Shown: piece by piece, positions 54,379 to 64,000 of the stretch | Layout: every line of letters begins with the position of its first letter | How positions within the stretch are numbered: the first letter of the stretch is position 1 | NCBI GenBank assembly: GCA_002786065.1 | Contig: NHNY01000032.1 | Span: 1-64,000, forward strand | DNA length: 64,000 nucleotides | From: Microcyclospora pomicola | Lineage: Eukaryota; Ascomycota; Dothideomycetes; Capnodiales | Direction of reading: 5' to 3' | Notes under the pieces: model-generated | Database searches by the model: none | Seen by the model: the letters and a program-made list of their open reading frames with translations, nothing else | What the model was told of the DNA's origin: nothing | Position numbers and translations under genes: made by a program

Positions 54379-54826
54379 ATGCCCACCCCGGAATCCGCCT
54401 CCTTCAAAGCGGCCAAGCCGGCCGTGCCGCCGAGCTTCGACGGCGTCGACTACGACGACAACAAGCAGCTCAAGGCGGCGCAAGACGCGGTGATCCGCGA
54501 GCAGTGGGTGCAGAGCATGATGGCGCGGCTGATCCGCGAGGAGATGGGCAAATGCTATTACCGCGAGGGCGTGAATCATTTGGAGAAGTGTGGACATTTG
54601 CGAGGTGAGTGGAGGTGATGATGATTTCTTTGGGTGGTGAGGGGAAGATGTGGATTGTTGTGGAGAGTGGTATCGCGAATGACTGGACGGGGTCTAGTGG
54701 TATACTGGTTCTTTGCAAGGCTGACATGCGATCTTGATTGAATTAGAACGATACCTACAACAACTGCAGCACTCGAAGATCAAGGGATATCTATTCCAGC
54801 AGCAAAACTACATCGCGGAGAAGTGA
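54379..54826 (+). CDS. Complex I subunit, NDUFB10/PDSW type
   Basis: Two exons, 54379-54604 and 54747-54826, with a 142-nt intron (GTGAGT..GAATTAG), give 101 residues. The join turns CGHLR into CGHLRERYLQQLQHSKIKGYLFQQQNYIAEK. Marks of the fungal NDUFB10 (PDSW, about 12 kDa) subunit are TPESASFKAAKPAVPPSFDGVDYDDN, AVIREQWVQSMMARLIREEMGKCYYREGVNHLEKCG with its paired cysteines, and the basic Tyr-rich end. It is an accessory subunit of the membrane arm of mitochondrial NADH:ubiquinone oxidoreductase, oxidised in the intermembrane space. Reading through the intron would give a truncated protein ending soon after GEWR. Confidence 0.9.
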
Positions 54827-57800
54827 ACGCGGGATCGAGGGGACGCGGATGGCCAGTGGGGAAGTGGTTGGTTGTAACATACGAAACGGGAGTTTTACGA
54901 GCGGACAGAATATGCGGACTGTTAGCCTTTTGTGTATACACACTTTTTTCGACACACACGCAATGAGTTTGCGTTTTTGAGGTTGGCGAGCGCTGTCGCT
55001 CTGTTTGCTAGATTTGTGGGACGATTCGTGGCCAGTCAGCTCGGGCATGCCCTTCCTGAAATGCGAGGAGGGATGCTGATGTAGCGTTGGACTTCGTGAT
55101 CTGGACTTGCAAGGAACAAATCTCAGCCGACATGAACCGGAGCAGGGCCATCTGCAGCTTCGCGAGGTCTTATCGCGGATCCAGCGTAGAGCGCTGATCC
55201 ATCGCCTTCTTACGATCTCGACTCCAATTCCCATGCAGGATAGCTTCTTGAAGACCAGCTCTCTGACCTCTACATTGAGATACTCGTAGGGTACGGAGTA
55301 GCTGCCGTGCGAGCACTGATAAATGTACAGCGTCGCCTAGATCGTGACATGCTCAACCTCAAATGTTTCGTCGCTCGTTCGGCCCAACGGCCCAGTCGAG
55401 CGATAGCTTTACGACTATACCACGGCCTCCAGATGATGTCAGCCATGTAGTGTAGGAGCACGACGCATCTGACACTGTCAGATCACCAGACTATTCAGGA
55501 ACCAGTGGGACAACCTTGCCATGACATCGAATGAGTGCAGCACCAATCTCGACACACGGCATAGCATGCAAAGGTCGATTTCCACTGTGTCGGTAGCAAA
55601 ATTTGGCTAGACTGGAATTCAGAGTCGAACAGCATGGTAGGTCTGACGCAGGATATCTCTAGCCTTCCGTGCATCTTTCCACTGCTTGTTGCGTGTTCAC
55701 CTTTTCTACGACCAAAGAAACGAGGTGTCGAGTTGATGGAAGAAGACGTGCCCAGCAGTGAGGTACGGTTGAACTGGCTTCGTCCATGCTGGATCAAGGT
55801 TGACAAACAGGACTAGGCTCAGCGAGATGGTCTTGAATGAAGCAGCGAATATCCAGTGAAAGTGGACTTGGAGTATAAAACACATCGAAGGCGCGATGAC
55901 TTACTCGTGCTGGAATTTGTCTCTCTGTTCAGAGATTGCTCAGCAACTTGCTTATCGGTTGAAGTCCACTGTTCCATGTCTTCCATTGCTGCACCGCGGT
56001 GCTCTGGACATCTCTGGGGTCGAAGAATGTCAGGTCTTCGAGCTGCAGGCAGAAGGGAAGTACATTCCTCAGAGCTTGCTAGAGGGGAATGTCTATACCA
56101 TCGCTCATACTAGTCCTCAGCAGAAAAACTCAGCCCTTGCAGCATTCATTACTTCCAGACCAGCGATAGTGTAGAAAACCACAAGGCAGGAGAAGCAGAT
56201 CAGAACGAAGGGCAGACCACCATTAGAGATGGCACAGACAGCGTAGACCTCGTGCATCTCAACCTTTGCGACGGAGTAGCAGCAAGGCTGTTGAAGCACT
56301 GCGCTGGTGGAGGGACAACTCATCCCCCGACCATCACATCTTCCTCTCCGTCTTCCATGGCAAAGCTCCCATATCGGCGACTCCGATGCAGGTCGACACC
56401 GATCGCGTCTTGAAGTGTCGACCACATGGAGGAGATGATCAGATGCTGGAACGAGTATCTAGATAAGAAGGAGCGAGAACGGAGAGACACCCCTTCGTCC
56501 TGGATCTCCTAGTCCCGTGGATTACGGTCTTGAGATAAGTCGACTTAGCTCACCACGAGCATATCAGCTCCCCATTGATCACAGATCTTCGATCGATTGC
56601 TCGTTCATGGCCAAATGGATAGATTGCCAGATCACCAGATTACCAGATTGCTGGCCCAATGGTGCAAGAACAGCGATCGCTTGTTCCGCGCCAGCACATC
56701 CCGAACGGACCCGGATGTTATGCAATCGCGAACGAAGCGTGTGTGATGGACAGAACGGAAGCTTGTGTCGGTGGAGTGGCAGGATCAAGCGGAAATGTCA
56801 AGCTCACTGATGGATTGATCGACCGGGTGGAGTGTGCTAGCTTCGGTACTGTGACTTACAGTGTCGGATCTGATAAGGAAAGTGCATGTGCAGGTGAATG
56901 CCGGGCAGCGATCATGGCATTTCTTATGGCGGATTATGTGGCGTGAAGTCATATCGCCTGCTTGGATAGTCCATGTGCCGGAGTGTGTTGCGGTGCGGTG
57001 ACGTTGGCACAACGAGACATTGAATACAGACATCGAAATGATGCTTCGACTGGATGACTGAGCCTGACGAGATTTGCATGTGATAATGTACAATGCACGG
57101 TAGCATGTGCATCGATTTACGGTAGCGACCTTCGTATGCGAGCAATTCCATCCCAGCAGACGCAGAGTCCAAGCACGTACATGGTTCGTACGGTATCACA
57201 CGATCAGCCCGTCGGATGATGTGGACAGCAGGCGAGATGATGCATACGTGCCAACGGCCAAAGTCAAAGTGCAAGGCAGAGTCAAAGATGAGGTGAGGTC
57301 GATCGTCAGGCGACCCACCAGACTGGATGCGCAGTGCTCCCATTGATCCGCGGATCCGATGCATCATGCTAAGAGAGCGAAAGGTCAAAAACGATCGGAG
57401 CTTCCGGCATGGTCTGTCGAGATCACACGATGGACGATGGTGAGGTGTGGTTTGCTGAGCGGTGCTTGGTCGAAAGCAGTAATATCGAGCGCGGAAGCAT
57501 GACACCCACTCCGGACGTACTCCGTACCTGTGTATCAGTATGTCATTGACCGGCTACTCACGACAGAGAAATTGCATTCCATGCCCGTGTCACGACTCTC
57601 GCGAGATGATTAGCAGAATACGAAGAACGGCGAGCGGAGACTGCCCTGAGCACCGTATCCGAACCCCTAGACAAAGCGTGGGTCGGCCAGCCCACATGGG
57701 AACCAAAGTTAAGCATCGCCGTCACCGGATGGGTTCGGCGACACGACGACATCCTGGTCTGCCGGGGGCGTTGGCTGATTGCCGGGATTCGTGTGACTCG

Positions 57801-58737
57801 TGTCGACTTGTGCTGGTGGGCTGATGACTGAGCTGCGAACTGAACTGCGGTACCTGTAGCGTGGAAACGCACTCGCATGGCGTGGCTTGGCGCTAAGCAA
57901 ACCTGTGTCCAGTCAGTTACTGTCTGTGCCGTGTGTGGTTGTGTGCATCGATGTATCACTCTGGGTGTTCATCTCAGTGCAATCCGAAATAAACCGCGCA
58001 TCGGAGATGTTGCAGCACTGCAGATCCGAACCACACATTTCCAATCAGAGCTATCATTCTCTCGCAAACTCTGTCTCCCTCAGCTCGCCTGAACGTACCT
58101 TTGCCGGGCAGCGGAGGCAGCGGAGGTCCGGAAGCACGCCGGGCACCGCGTCCAGCACCGCCATTCTCGGGGACCTGGGGAGCTTGTCACCAGCAGCTGA
58201 GAGGTTGATGTGCATGAACCCATCAATTTGCGCTGCGGCATGACGCGGTCTTGCGTGTCGTCCGGGTGTGTTGGTTGTTGGGACGGCGGGCAAACGCACG
58301 CCCGCACGCTACAGTGCAACGGGTCGTGTGCCCAGCGCGCGGCGCAGCAGTGCATCTTGCTCAGTCGCTGGTAATAATTGTGCAGGTAGGGAATCGCCCG
58401 CTGACGCCACCGACCGCCCAGGATACGTGCCATGCTAGCTGGGTCGACAAGGAGTGAGGACTAAGGGAGGGAGGGATTGGTTAGGGAGGTAAGGTAGAGA
58501 GGTAGCTGGCGACACATTAATACCAGCTCTGCCTGCTTGCACTGTTCATGGGTCCCCCTCTCCGTCAGCTTGTACTTTCTTCATATACCTCTTCATCAAT
58601 CGTGTAGTATCCGTGTGGGTTCTTGAGGTGTTCAGCTTTATACGATCGAATTGACACGGTCTGGATAAGTAGAACTATATCGTGGAGAGTGGATCCCATT
58701 ATCATCAACGACCACCACTCATCAGTAGAACAACAAC
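54827..58737. other. Gene-poor region, 3.9 kb
   Basis: The largest gap without a supported gene in the window. Base composition is normal, so it is not a RIP block. Frames of 60-190 residues occur on both strands but none has family resemblance or consistent splice joins. A 5S-like fragment near 57700 was considered and rejected. It may contain the long promoter of the F-box gene or non-coding transcripts. Confidence 0.5.
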
Positions 58738-59991
58738 ATGGACGTCTCCTCAATCGATGAAAACATCTATGCTTGTGCGGCGGAAGCATACAGCAATGTG
58801 CTCTCCCTGCTCGAAGCCCAGACCAGAGTGACCATGGCCCTCAGCACGCTGGTGCATCAGATAAAATCACACGAGCGGGACGCACGATACAGCAAACTCA
58901 TAACCAGCATCGAGTCATTCCAGCCATCTTGCGAGCCAGTCCAGCACCTCGCCAACCACCTCCAGGACGTCGTGGACCCAACCGCTCGCCCGACGGAAGC
59001 ATCAGCTGTGGTCGCGAGGCGAGTCTTTGCCATCCCGGAGCTGCTCGAGCATGTCCTCCTCTATCTCGAACCTACGGAACTTCTGGTCGCGCAACGAACG
59101 AATCGATCGACGAACATGGCAGTGCGAAGTTCATTTCGACTCCAACAACAGCTCCATCTCCGCTCGAACAACGACCTCCACTTCTCCACCGCGTTCCACA
59201 AGGACAACTTCCCCGGCCTCTCCATCGATGTGCGCCGAATCCCCGCCAATGGCGTCGACGGGTCATGGAGTGATCCCGCCTCCGCAGACGACAGCGCGCT
59301 CGCCCGCCTGACGATCCGCTTCGACGGCAACACCGCGCTCCCCCGCGTGGGCAAGCGGTGCCAATCGATGCTGCTGTGCCAGCCGGCGCTCCGCCGCGTG
59401 CTGGTCGAGCCGACGTGCTGTTTCGCCAGCTACACCGTGACGCCCAAGTCGAGCCTGCTGCGGTTCGGGGGCGGCGTGACGGTGGGCGACCTGTTCGACG
59501 CGGTCGAGCAGATCCGCCGCGAGCACTGCAACTGCGCGCTCGCCGAGGGGCCCATGCATCGCGTCGACGGCTCCGTCAAGGTCGACGTCCGCGTGTGCCA
59601 GACGCTGCAGCTGTCCCCGCTCGACCCGATCATGACCTCGCTGCGCAACTCCGCGCAGTCACGCGCGAACCGCTCCTCGCACCGCCGCAGCTACAGCCGG
59701 CAGATCGAGGAGCAGGAGAAGCTGCTCAATGACTTCGCGGCGGCGAAACGAGATGGTAAGTGCATCTTCACGTCCCCCAGCTATCTACAACATAGACGAG
59801 CGGGGTGGAGAACTGGAAGTATAACAACTAACATTACTCGTGCCACAGCTCTCGCTTTAGGTTTTCGCGTGCCGTCGTTGACGGAGTACCAAGCAGCATT
59901 ACGACAGGAGTCATTGGGACGATCGCTGGAACCCAACTACAGTGCTGGTCTTGGTGTTGGGCAAAGTAGTGCCCCCGCCATCATGGTCTAG
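58738..59991 (+). CDS. F-box protein
   Basis: Best read as two exons, 58738-59755 and 59849-59991, giving 386 residues. The 93-nt intron has a strong GTAAGT donor, an AACTAAC branch and a CCACAG acceptor, yet is itself open and a multiple of three, so retaining it gives a 417-residue protein. An F-box-like motif lies near residues 97-130 (RRVFAIPELLEHVLLYLEPTELLVAQRTNRS). A helical N-terminus precedes it. A globular region follows, with FDGNTALPRVGKRCQSMLLCQPAL and VTVGDLFDAVEQIRREHC. Such proteins recruit substrates to SCF ubiquitin ligases or act outside them. The shared C-terminal region resembles other short fungal F-box proteins; the substrate is unknown. Confidence 0.8.
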   Translation: MDVSSIDENIYACAAEAYSNVLSLLEAQTRVTMALSTLVHQIKSHERDARYSKLITSIESFQPSCEPVQHLANHLQDVVDPTARPTEASAVVARRVFAIPELLEHVLLYLEPTELLVAQRTNRSTNMAVRSSFRLQQQLHLRSNNDLHFSTAFHKDNFPGLSIDVRRIPANGVDGSWSDPASADDSALARLTIRFDGNTALPRVGKRCQSMLLCQPALRRVLVEPTCCFASYTVTPKSSLLRFGGGVTVGDLFDAVEQIRREHCNCALAEGPMHRVDGSVKVDVRVCQTLQLSPLDPIMTSLRNSAQSRANRSSHRRSYSRQIEEQEKLLNDFAAAKRDGKCIFTSPSYLQHRRAGWRTGSITTNITRATALALGFRVPSLTEYQAALRQESLGRSLEPNYSAGLGVGQSSAPAIMV

Positions 59992-61953
59992 ATCTAATTC
60001 CAGATCATGCGATCCCGGGAAGGAAAAAAAAAGGAAAAGCTGGGTGTGCCCGTCACCCGCCCCGGGTCGTGTGAGAATCGAGCACTCGACGGCGCGGAAG
60101 ACTGGACGACGTCACGACCAGGCCAGCGGGACGAAGGGCGGGGCGTTGTATGGGGAAGAGTAAGTGTCGAGCGGGACTTTTTTTCGACGATGCAAACGCC
60201 AGGGATGGTGACTCGTCAGGTTTCAGATCTTGCGATTTTAGCGAAGCGGGGGGGATCACGCTTGGGGGAGTTTTCATGGCGAATTGGGTTTACCTTATCA
60301 TTATTACCTAGAGGCGGCAGTTGCAGCAAGCAATTCGAGAGACGAGAGTCGAGAGTCGGGTATCGACATCTACAGTACCTTATTACCTACCATCCACCTG
60401 AATTATCCCCCTCACTCGAGTTCCGCGACCAGGGTGCAACACCTCTCAGCTACGGTAGGTGTGAGAATCACTCACCACACCCACGATCTTGCACGAGCCG
60501 GCACTGCACGGCACGGCACATCCCTCTCCTCACCTCACCTCGCATGAAATCCGTTTCTTCCGTCGCTATCAACGGCGCGGTAACTAAGCGAACGTGCTGA
60601 GTCCTGTGTTCCAGGCGCGGGCGAGACGCTCAGCCGACCCCACTACAGTATCGCTGTAGTTCCACCTCGTGGGAATAATCTAATCTAATCCATGCCATGC
60701 GCAGTAGAACTAGTGATGGAGTGTACCGGGATTGTAGGACGCCTGGACGCCAGGTAGCTAAGCTGGACTGGATCGGGCTGGGCTGACGCCACGTTTACTA
60801 AATCTGTAGGCAGGTAGGGTCAGGTATGTACCTAGTTGGTAGTAGAGTAGGGTATGTAGGCGTAGGGGGCCAAGGGAAGGTAAGGTGATCAGGTAAGGTG
60901 AGTAAGGTAGGTAGGTAAGGTGAGGTAAGTGGGCAGGTAGGTACTGTAGATGTACAGCCATGCATGTATCTCTTCAGTATATATTTACACCACGAGTCCG
61001 GTCGAAATACACTACCATACTCTACCGTATTCGCTGTTGTGGTCGTGGGTAAGTTTTACCATCGAATGCATCGTCATTGTTGTCGAATATGTCCAGACGA
61101 AGGGGAAAGGCACGATCCATCTCATACAGTATAGTACATGAAGCTTTTGATTCAATGTATACGGTGGACATCTTGTATGCACCCTGGACGTCATCCCCCA
61201 CACACCCCCTCACCTAACTACATGTACCGTAGGTAATAATAAGTTACTGTAGAGTCTAACTTCCGCGTCCTTCACAATCTGCAGCTTGTCACGATTGCGG
61301 TGACTTTACACGCGCTTTGCTTGTACTGGACTGTTCCCGTTGCACTGCCACACTGCCATCTTCCGTCGCCCAGCCAAGAAAGTCAGATGCAGCGACGTGA
61401 AGCAATGTGCTTTGGAGGCTGTGTGTAAGTGTTGCCGTGCGTGTGGACGTGAGAAGAGGTGTAGGTGTGTGTACTCTACTCTACTCTATCCTAATCGCAT
61501 TAACCCCGCGTTACGCGCGAATACTACTTTACCTTGTGACCTCTATACACCAGCGGTCCTTGAGGCTTTCTTTCTTGCTTATCATCATAGAAGCTGCCTA
61601 CCGGTGGCTGAACTCCATGACACACTGCGACGCGATCGCGAGTAGCATGTCCGCAAGGCTCAGATAGGATTCCAGAGCTGAAGTGAGGCCCCGAGCACCG
61701 TCGAGGCTGTACCTAGGCGCAGTGGTATCGAGGGACGAGAGGGAGGGAGGAAGGTTTGGATTTCCTTCACGCTCCTGCCGCACTCTTCGTCCGTCATCTT
61801 GCCCATTTCTCTCTTCTTCCTGCTTTTTCCTTCAGCTCTTCGTTCGACTGCCGTCGCGTCAATTGGCGGGCGTGAAGAAGGGCTTCTCTTGCGATTGAGC
61901 GGCTCGCGAGTTGACCTCTGGACCACCCTTCACCGCGCAATCCAAAGCCCATT
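59992..61953. other. Intergenic with AGGTA-rich low-complexity part
   Basis: About 2 kb. It includes an AGGTA/GGTAAGG-rich stretch at about 60807-60946 and a CT-rich leader (about 61765-61845) before the Sel1-repeat gene. Short frames are unsupported. Confidence 0.5.
60807..60946. repeat. AGGTA/GGTAAGG-rich low-complexity repeat
   Basis: About 140 bp built mostly from GGTAGG, GGTAAGG and AGGTGA words, without a strict period. It contains many 5'-splice-site-like GTAAGG/GTAAGT words on the plus strand. Confidence 0.7.
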
Positions 61954-63910
61954 ATGACCGGCCTCCGGGATCTGTTGAAGAAAAAGGACAAGCTGGCGCA
62001 ACACCAGCAGCAGCAGCAACAGCCAGAACGGCCGATCGATCACCCTGCAGAAGAGCCCAATCCCATCCCCGAGTTCAAATTCTTGCGCACGACCACAAGC
62101 TCGCAGGAGGTGCTGGAGCTGCCGACATATCCCGACAACGATGTGATATCAGAGCACAAGGAGGAGAAGGAGGTTGCGAAGGAGCGCGCGTCCGGGGAGA
62201 AGAGGAGGACGTTGGGATTTCGACGGTCATCCAATGCCGTATTCACGAAAGACCCGACCGCGCAGGTGGAAGAGACGGATAGCAAGAAGTCGCCGGCGAA
62301 GGCGAAGCAGGAACGGAGACTGTCGGAGCGGCTACATCTCCATCGACCACGGTCGGTATCTGCAGAGCCCAGCGCGCATCTGCCGGAGGATTTGCCCGAA
62401 GCGCCGAGTTCGGTCGTGCTACCAGTGAGGGAAGCAGATGGCGGTGCGGTGGATGAGAGCGCGGTCAAGGAACAGCGGGAAGCACAGTGGGAGAAACGAG
62501 CGACGTATCTTGCGCAGCACAATCCATTGCTGGAAGGGGAGTCGCGGCAACTGCACAATGACCGTTCCCGGGAGTCAGACGCGCACGGAACGAGAAAGAG
62601 CAGGGAAAGAAGTCCTACCATCTCGGACGCGAAAGGAGATGTCAACATCCAAGAAGCCATTCGCTTGCACGAGATCGGCGAGCTGCGATTATCCACGGCG
62701 ATGTTCGGGCGGCTGGCAGATCCGAAAGGCGCCAACAACGCTCTCGCCCAAGTCCTGTACGGTCTGGCCCTCCGTCACGGTTGGGGGTATGAACCTGACC
62801 CGGAGAAGGCGATCCACTATCTTTCTCTCGCAGCGTCCAATTCCGCCTCAATCGAGGAGCAAGCGCTGGCATCGGGCATGAAGAAAGGCGGCGCCGCCAA
62901 GGGCGAGCTGGTGCTGGCCATCTTCGAGCTGGCCAACTGCTTCCGCCACGGCTGGGGGGTGAAGCCCGACGCCAAAGCTGCTCGCCAGTACTACGAGACC
63001 GCCGCGAATCTGGGCGACACGGACGCCATGGACGAGGCTGCGTGGTGTTATGTAGAGGGGTTCGGAGGCCCGAAGGATAAGGTATGTCGTGATCCCTGTG
63101 CGATCTTGTTCTGCTGGCACGTGTGGGCGGTGCATGTTGTGTCATGTCTTTGCCTACCTTATCCTGCACGCCATACGTGCCTAACCCTATTATCTGTCCC
63201 AATCCCGAGCCCATGCCCGTGTCGCACCACTCCCACATGTACGACTTCTCGCGTGGTGGACGCATGACATATGCAACAGGCCTCCTCGAAGTGTATCACA
63301 AGGGCATGATATCTACCCAGATACCGTCAAATCGCGGGGCTTGCCTATCATTCGTACCACCCCAGGTCAAATCCCTCCAACTCTTGCCCCATCGTTCGGG
63401 CAGCAATAGGGTATCTCTCTGATGCAGACGAGCACGTCACATTCCCCGCCCCGACGGTCTCTCGGATGCTCCGTCCGGCATCACATCGGTCGGCCCGAAC
63501 GATGAACTTCAGCATCCACCACCGGCATCCCGTTTCTTTTCTAGCATGACATTGAGACCACCCCGGGCATATGTACATGTACCGCAACCAAAGCCCAACA
63601 TGAAGCTGACCGGTCTCCTCTCCAATCTAGTTCAAAGCCGCGCAATACCTCCGCCTCGCCGAGAAGCAGGGCAGCAAAGCCGTGGGGAATTCATGGTATG
63701 TACTCGCTCATCTACCCTTCCACCATTCCAATCTACCTCCCCAAGTCTACCACTCCACGCCAGCAGCCACGTTCGCTCTCTAGATGACTTATATCTCTTC
63801 CCTTCCCTATCGTTCTCGCGCTCCCGGAGTTGATCTCATGCACGACTGATAACTAATACGCCACCGTCCTCAGGATCTGGAAAGATAAATACAACCCTCC
63901 CGCCGGATGA
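61954..63910 (+). CDS. Sel1-repeat protein (chitin synthase regulator-like)
   Basis: Three exons, 61954-63081, 63631-63695 and 63874-63910, give about 409 residues. The joins restore GGPKDK-FKAAQYLRLAEKQGSKAVGNSW-IWKDKYNPPAG, the usual ending of this fungal family. A short polyQ tract (HQQQQQQP) lies near residue 17. A long disordered, charged head runs to about 225. Sel1-like helical repeats follow: AIRLHEIGELRLSTAMFGRLAD, ALAQVLYGLALRHGWGYEPDPEKAIHYLSLAA, ELANCFRHGWGVKPDAKAARQYYETAANLGDTDAMDEAAWCYVEGFGG. Sel1 repeats are TPR-like protein-binding units, and relatives in yeasts act around chitin synthase and septation. The first intron (63082-63630, 549 nt) is unusually long for this genome; the second is 178 nt. 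The ATG at 61954 lies just after a CT-rich leader. Confidence 0.87.
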
Positions 63911-64000
63911 AACATACACTAAATGTTCCCCACGTGCGGCGATGCAGGCATGACGCTACGATATGCACGTAGACGGGTGCACACATGTACATATCCATGA

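Noticed and set aside
57690-57790. 5S rRNA-like fragment (AAGTTAAGC ... GGATGGGT)
   Set aside because: The two words resemble internal control boxes of plant-type 5S genes, but their spacing is about half the normal and the flanks do not match ascomycete 5S sequences. Treated as chance.
1-64000. tRNA genes, CRISPR arrays, telomeric repeats
   Set aside because: No T-arm/anticodon-like combinations, spaced direct-repeat arrays or TTAGGG runs were seen by eye; a covariance-model scan would be the decisive test for tRNAs.

Overview
The window is nuclear DNA of a filamentous ascomycete, most likely a Dothideomycete. Genes are compact, introns are mostly 45-95 nt with GT..CTAAC/CTGAC..AG signals, and the families are typically fungal: an HET/NB-ARC/TPR NLR, DUF3176, DUF2235, Sel1, PXB-PX-DUF3818 and an arg-13-type carrier. 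A repeat block carries the mark of repeat-induced point mutation (RIP): CA/TG dinucleotides are depleted and TA enriched. The class is inferred from this style, not proved.

Layout. 1-4.85 kb is a degenerate repeat block. It holds a broken Ty3/gypsy chromovirus remnant, unclassified remnants and a ~688-bp sequence present twice in tandem. The switch to normal gene-bearing DNA near 4.85 kb is sharp. 5.1-6.7 kb holds a transcription-factor-like gene.

7.2-15.0 kb holds the most interesting group: an ATP-grasp ligase, a class I O-methyltransferase and a dehydroquinate-synthase-like cyclase. These are the three enzymes that make mycosporines (UV-absorbing cyclohexenones). The methyltransferase and cyclase are divergent across an ~850-bp shared promoter. 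A strongly diverged methylenetetrahydrofolate dehydrogenase/cyclohydrolase-like gene lies beside them in the same orientation as the ligase. No second ligase or NRPS-like gene (the imine-forming step) is visible, so an oxo-mycosporine is the expected product.

15.4-21.1 kb holds a DUF2235 hydrolase, a DUF3176 membrane glycoprotein and a small disordered protein. 24-32 kb holds TFIID subunit TAF7, an ankyrin protein, a TAF3-like histone-fold protein and a mitochondrial ornithine-type carrier. 32.7-40.6 kb holds a PXB-PX-DUF3818 lipid/trafficking protein and an NLR with an N-terminal HET domain and nearly identical TPRs. 41.6-54.8 kb is housekeeping: Vps10, Noc4, ATP synthase subunit 4, AMP deaminase, a small Cys/His protein and a complex I NDUFB10-type subunit. 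58.7-63.9 kb holds an F-box protein and a Sel1-repeat protein. Gene-poor stretches at 17.0-18.7, 21.1-24.2, 54.8-58.7 and 60.0-61.9 kb show nothing I can support as a gene.

Exon boundaries were read by eye from splice signals and reading phase. They are internally consistent, but no transcript data were available.
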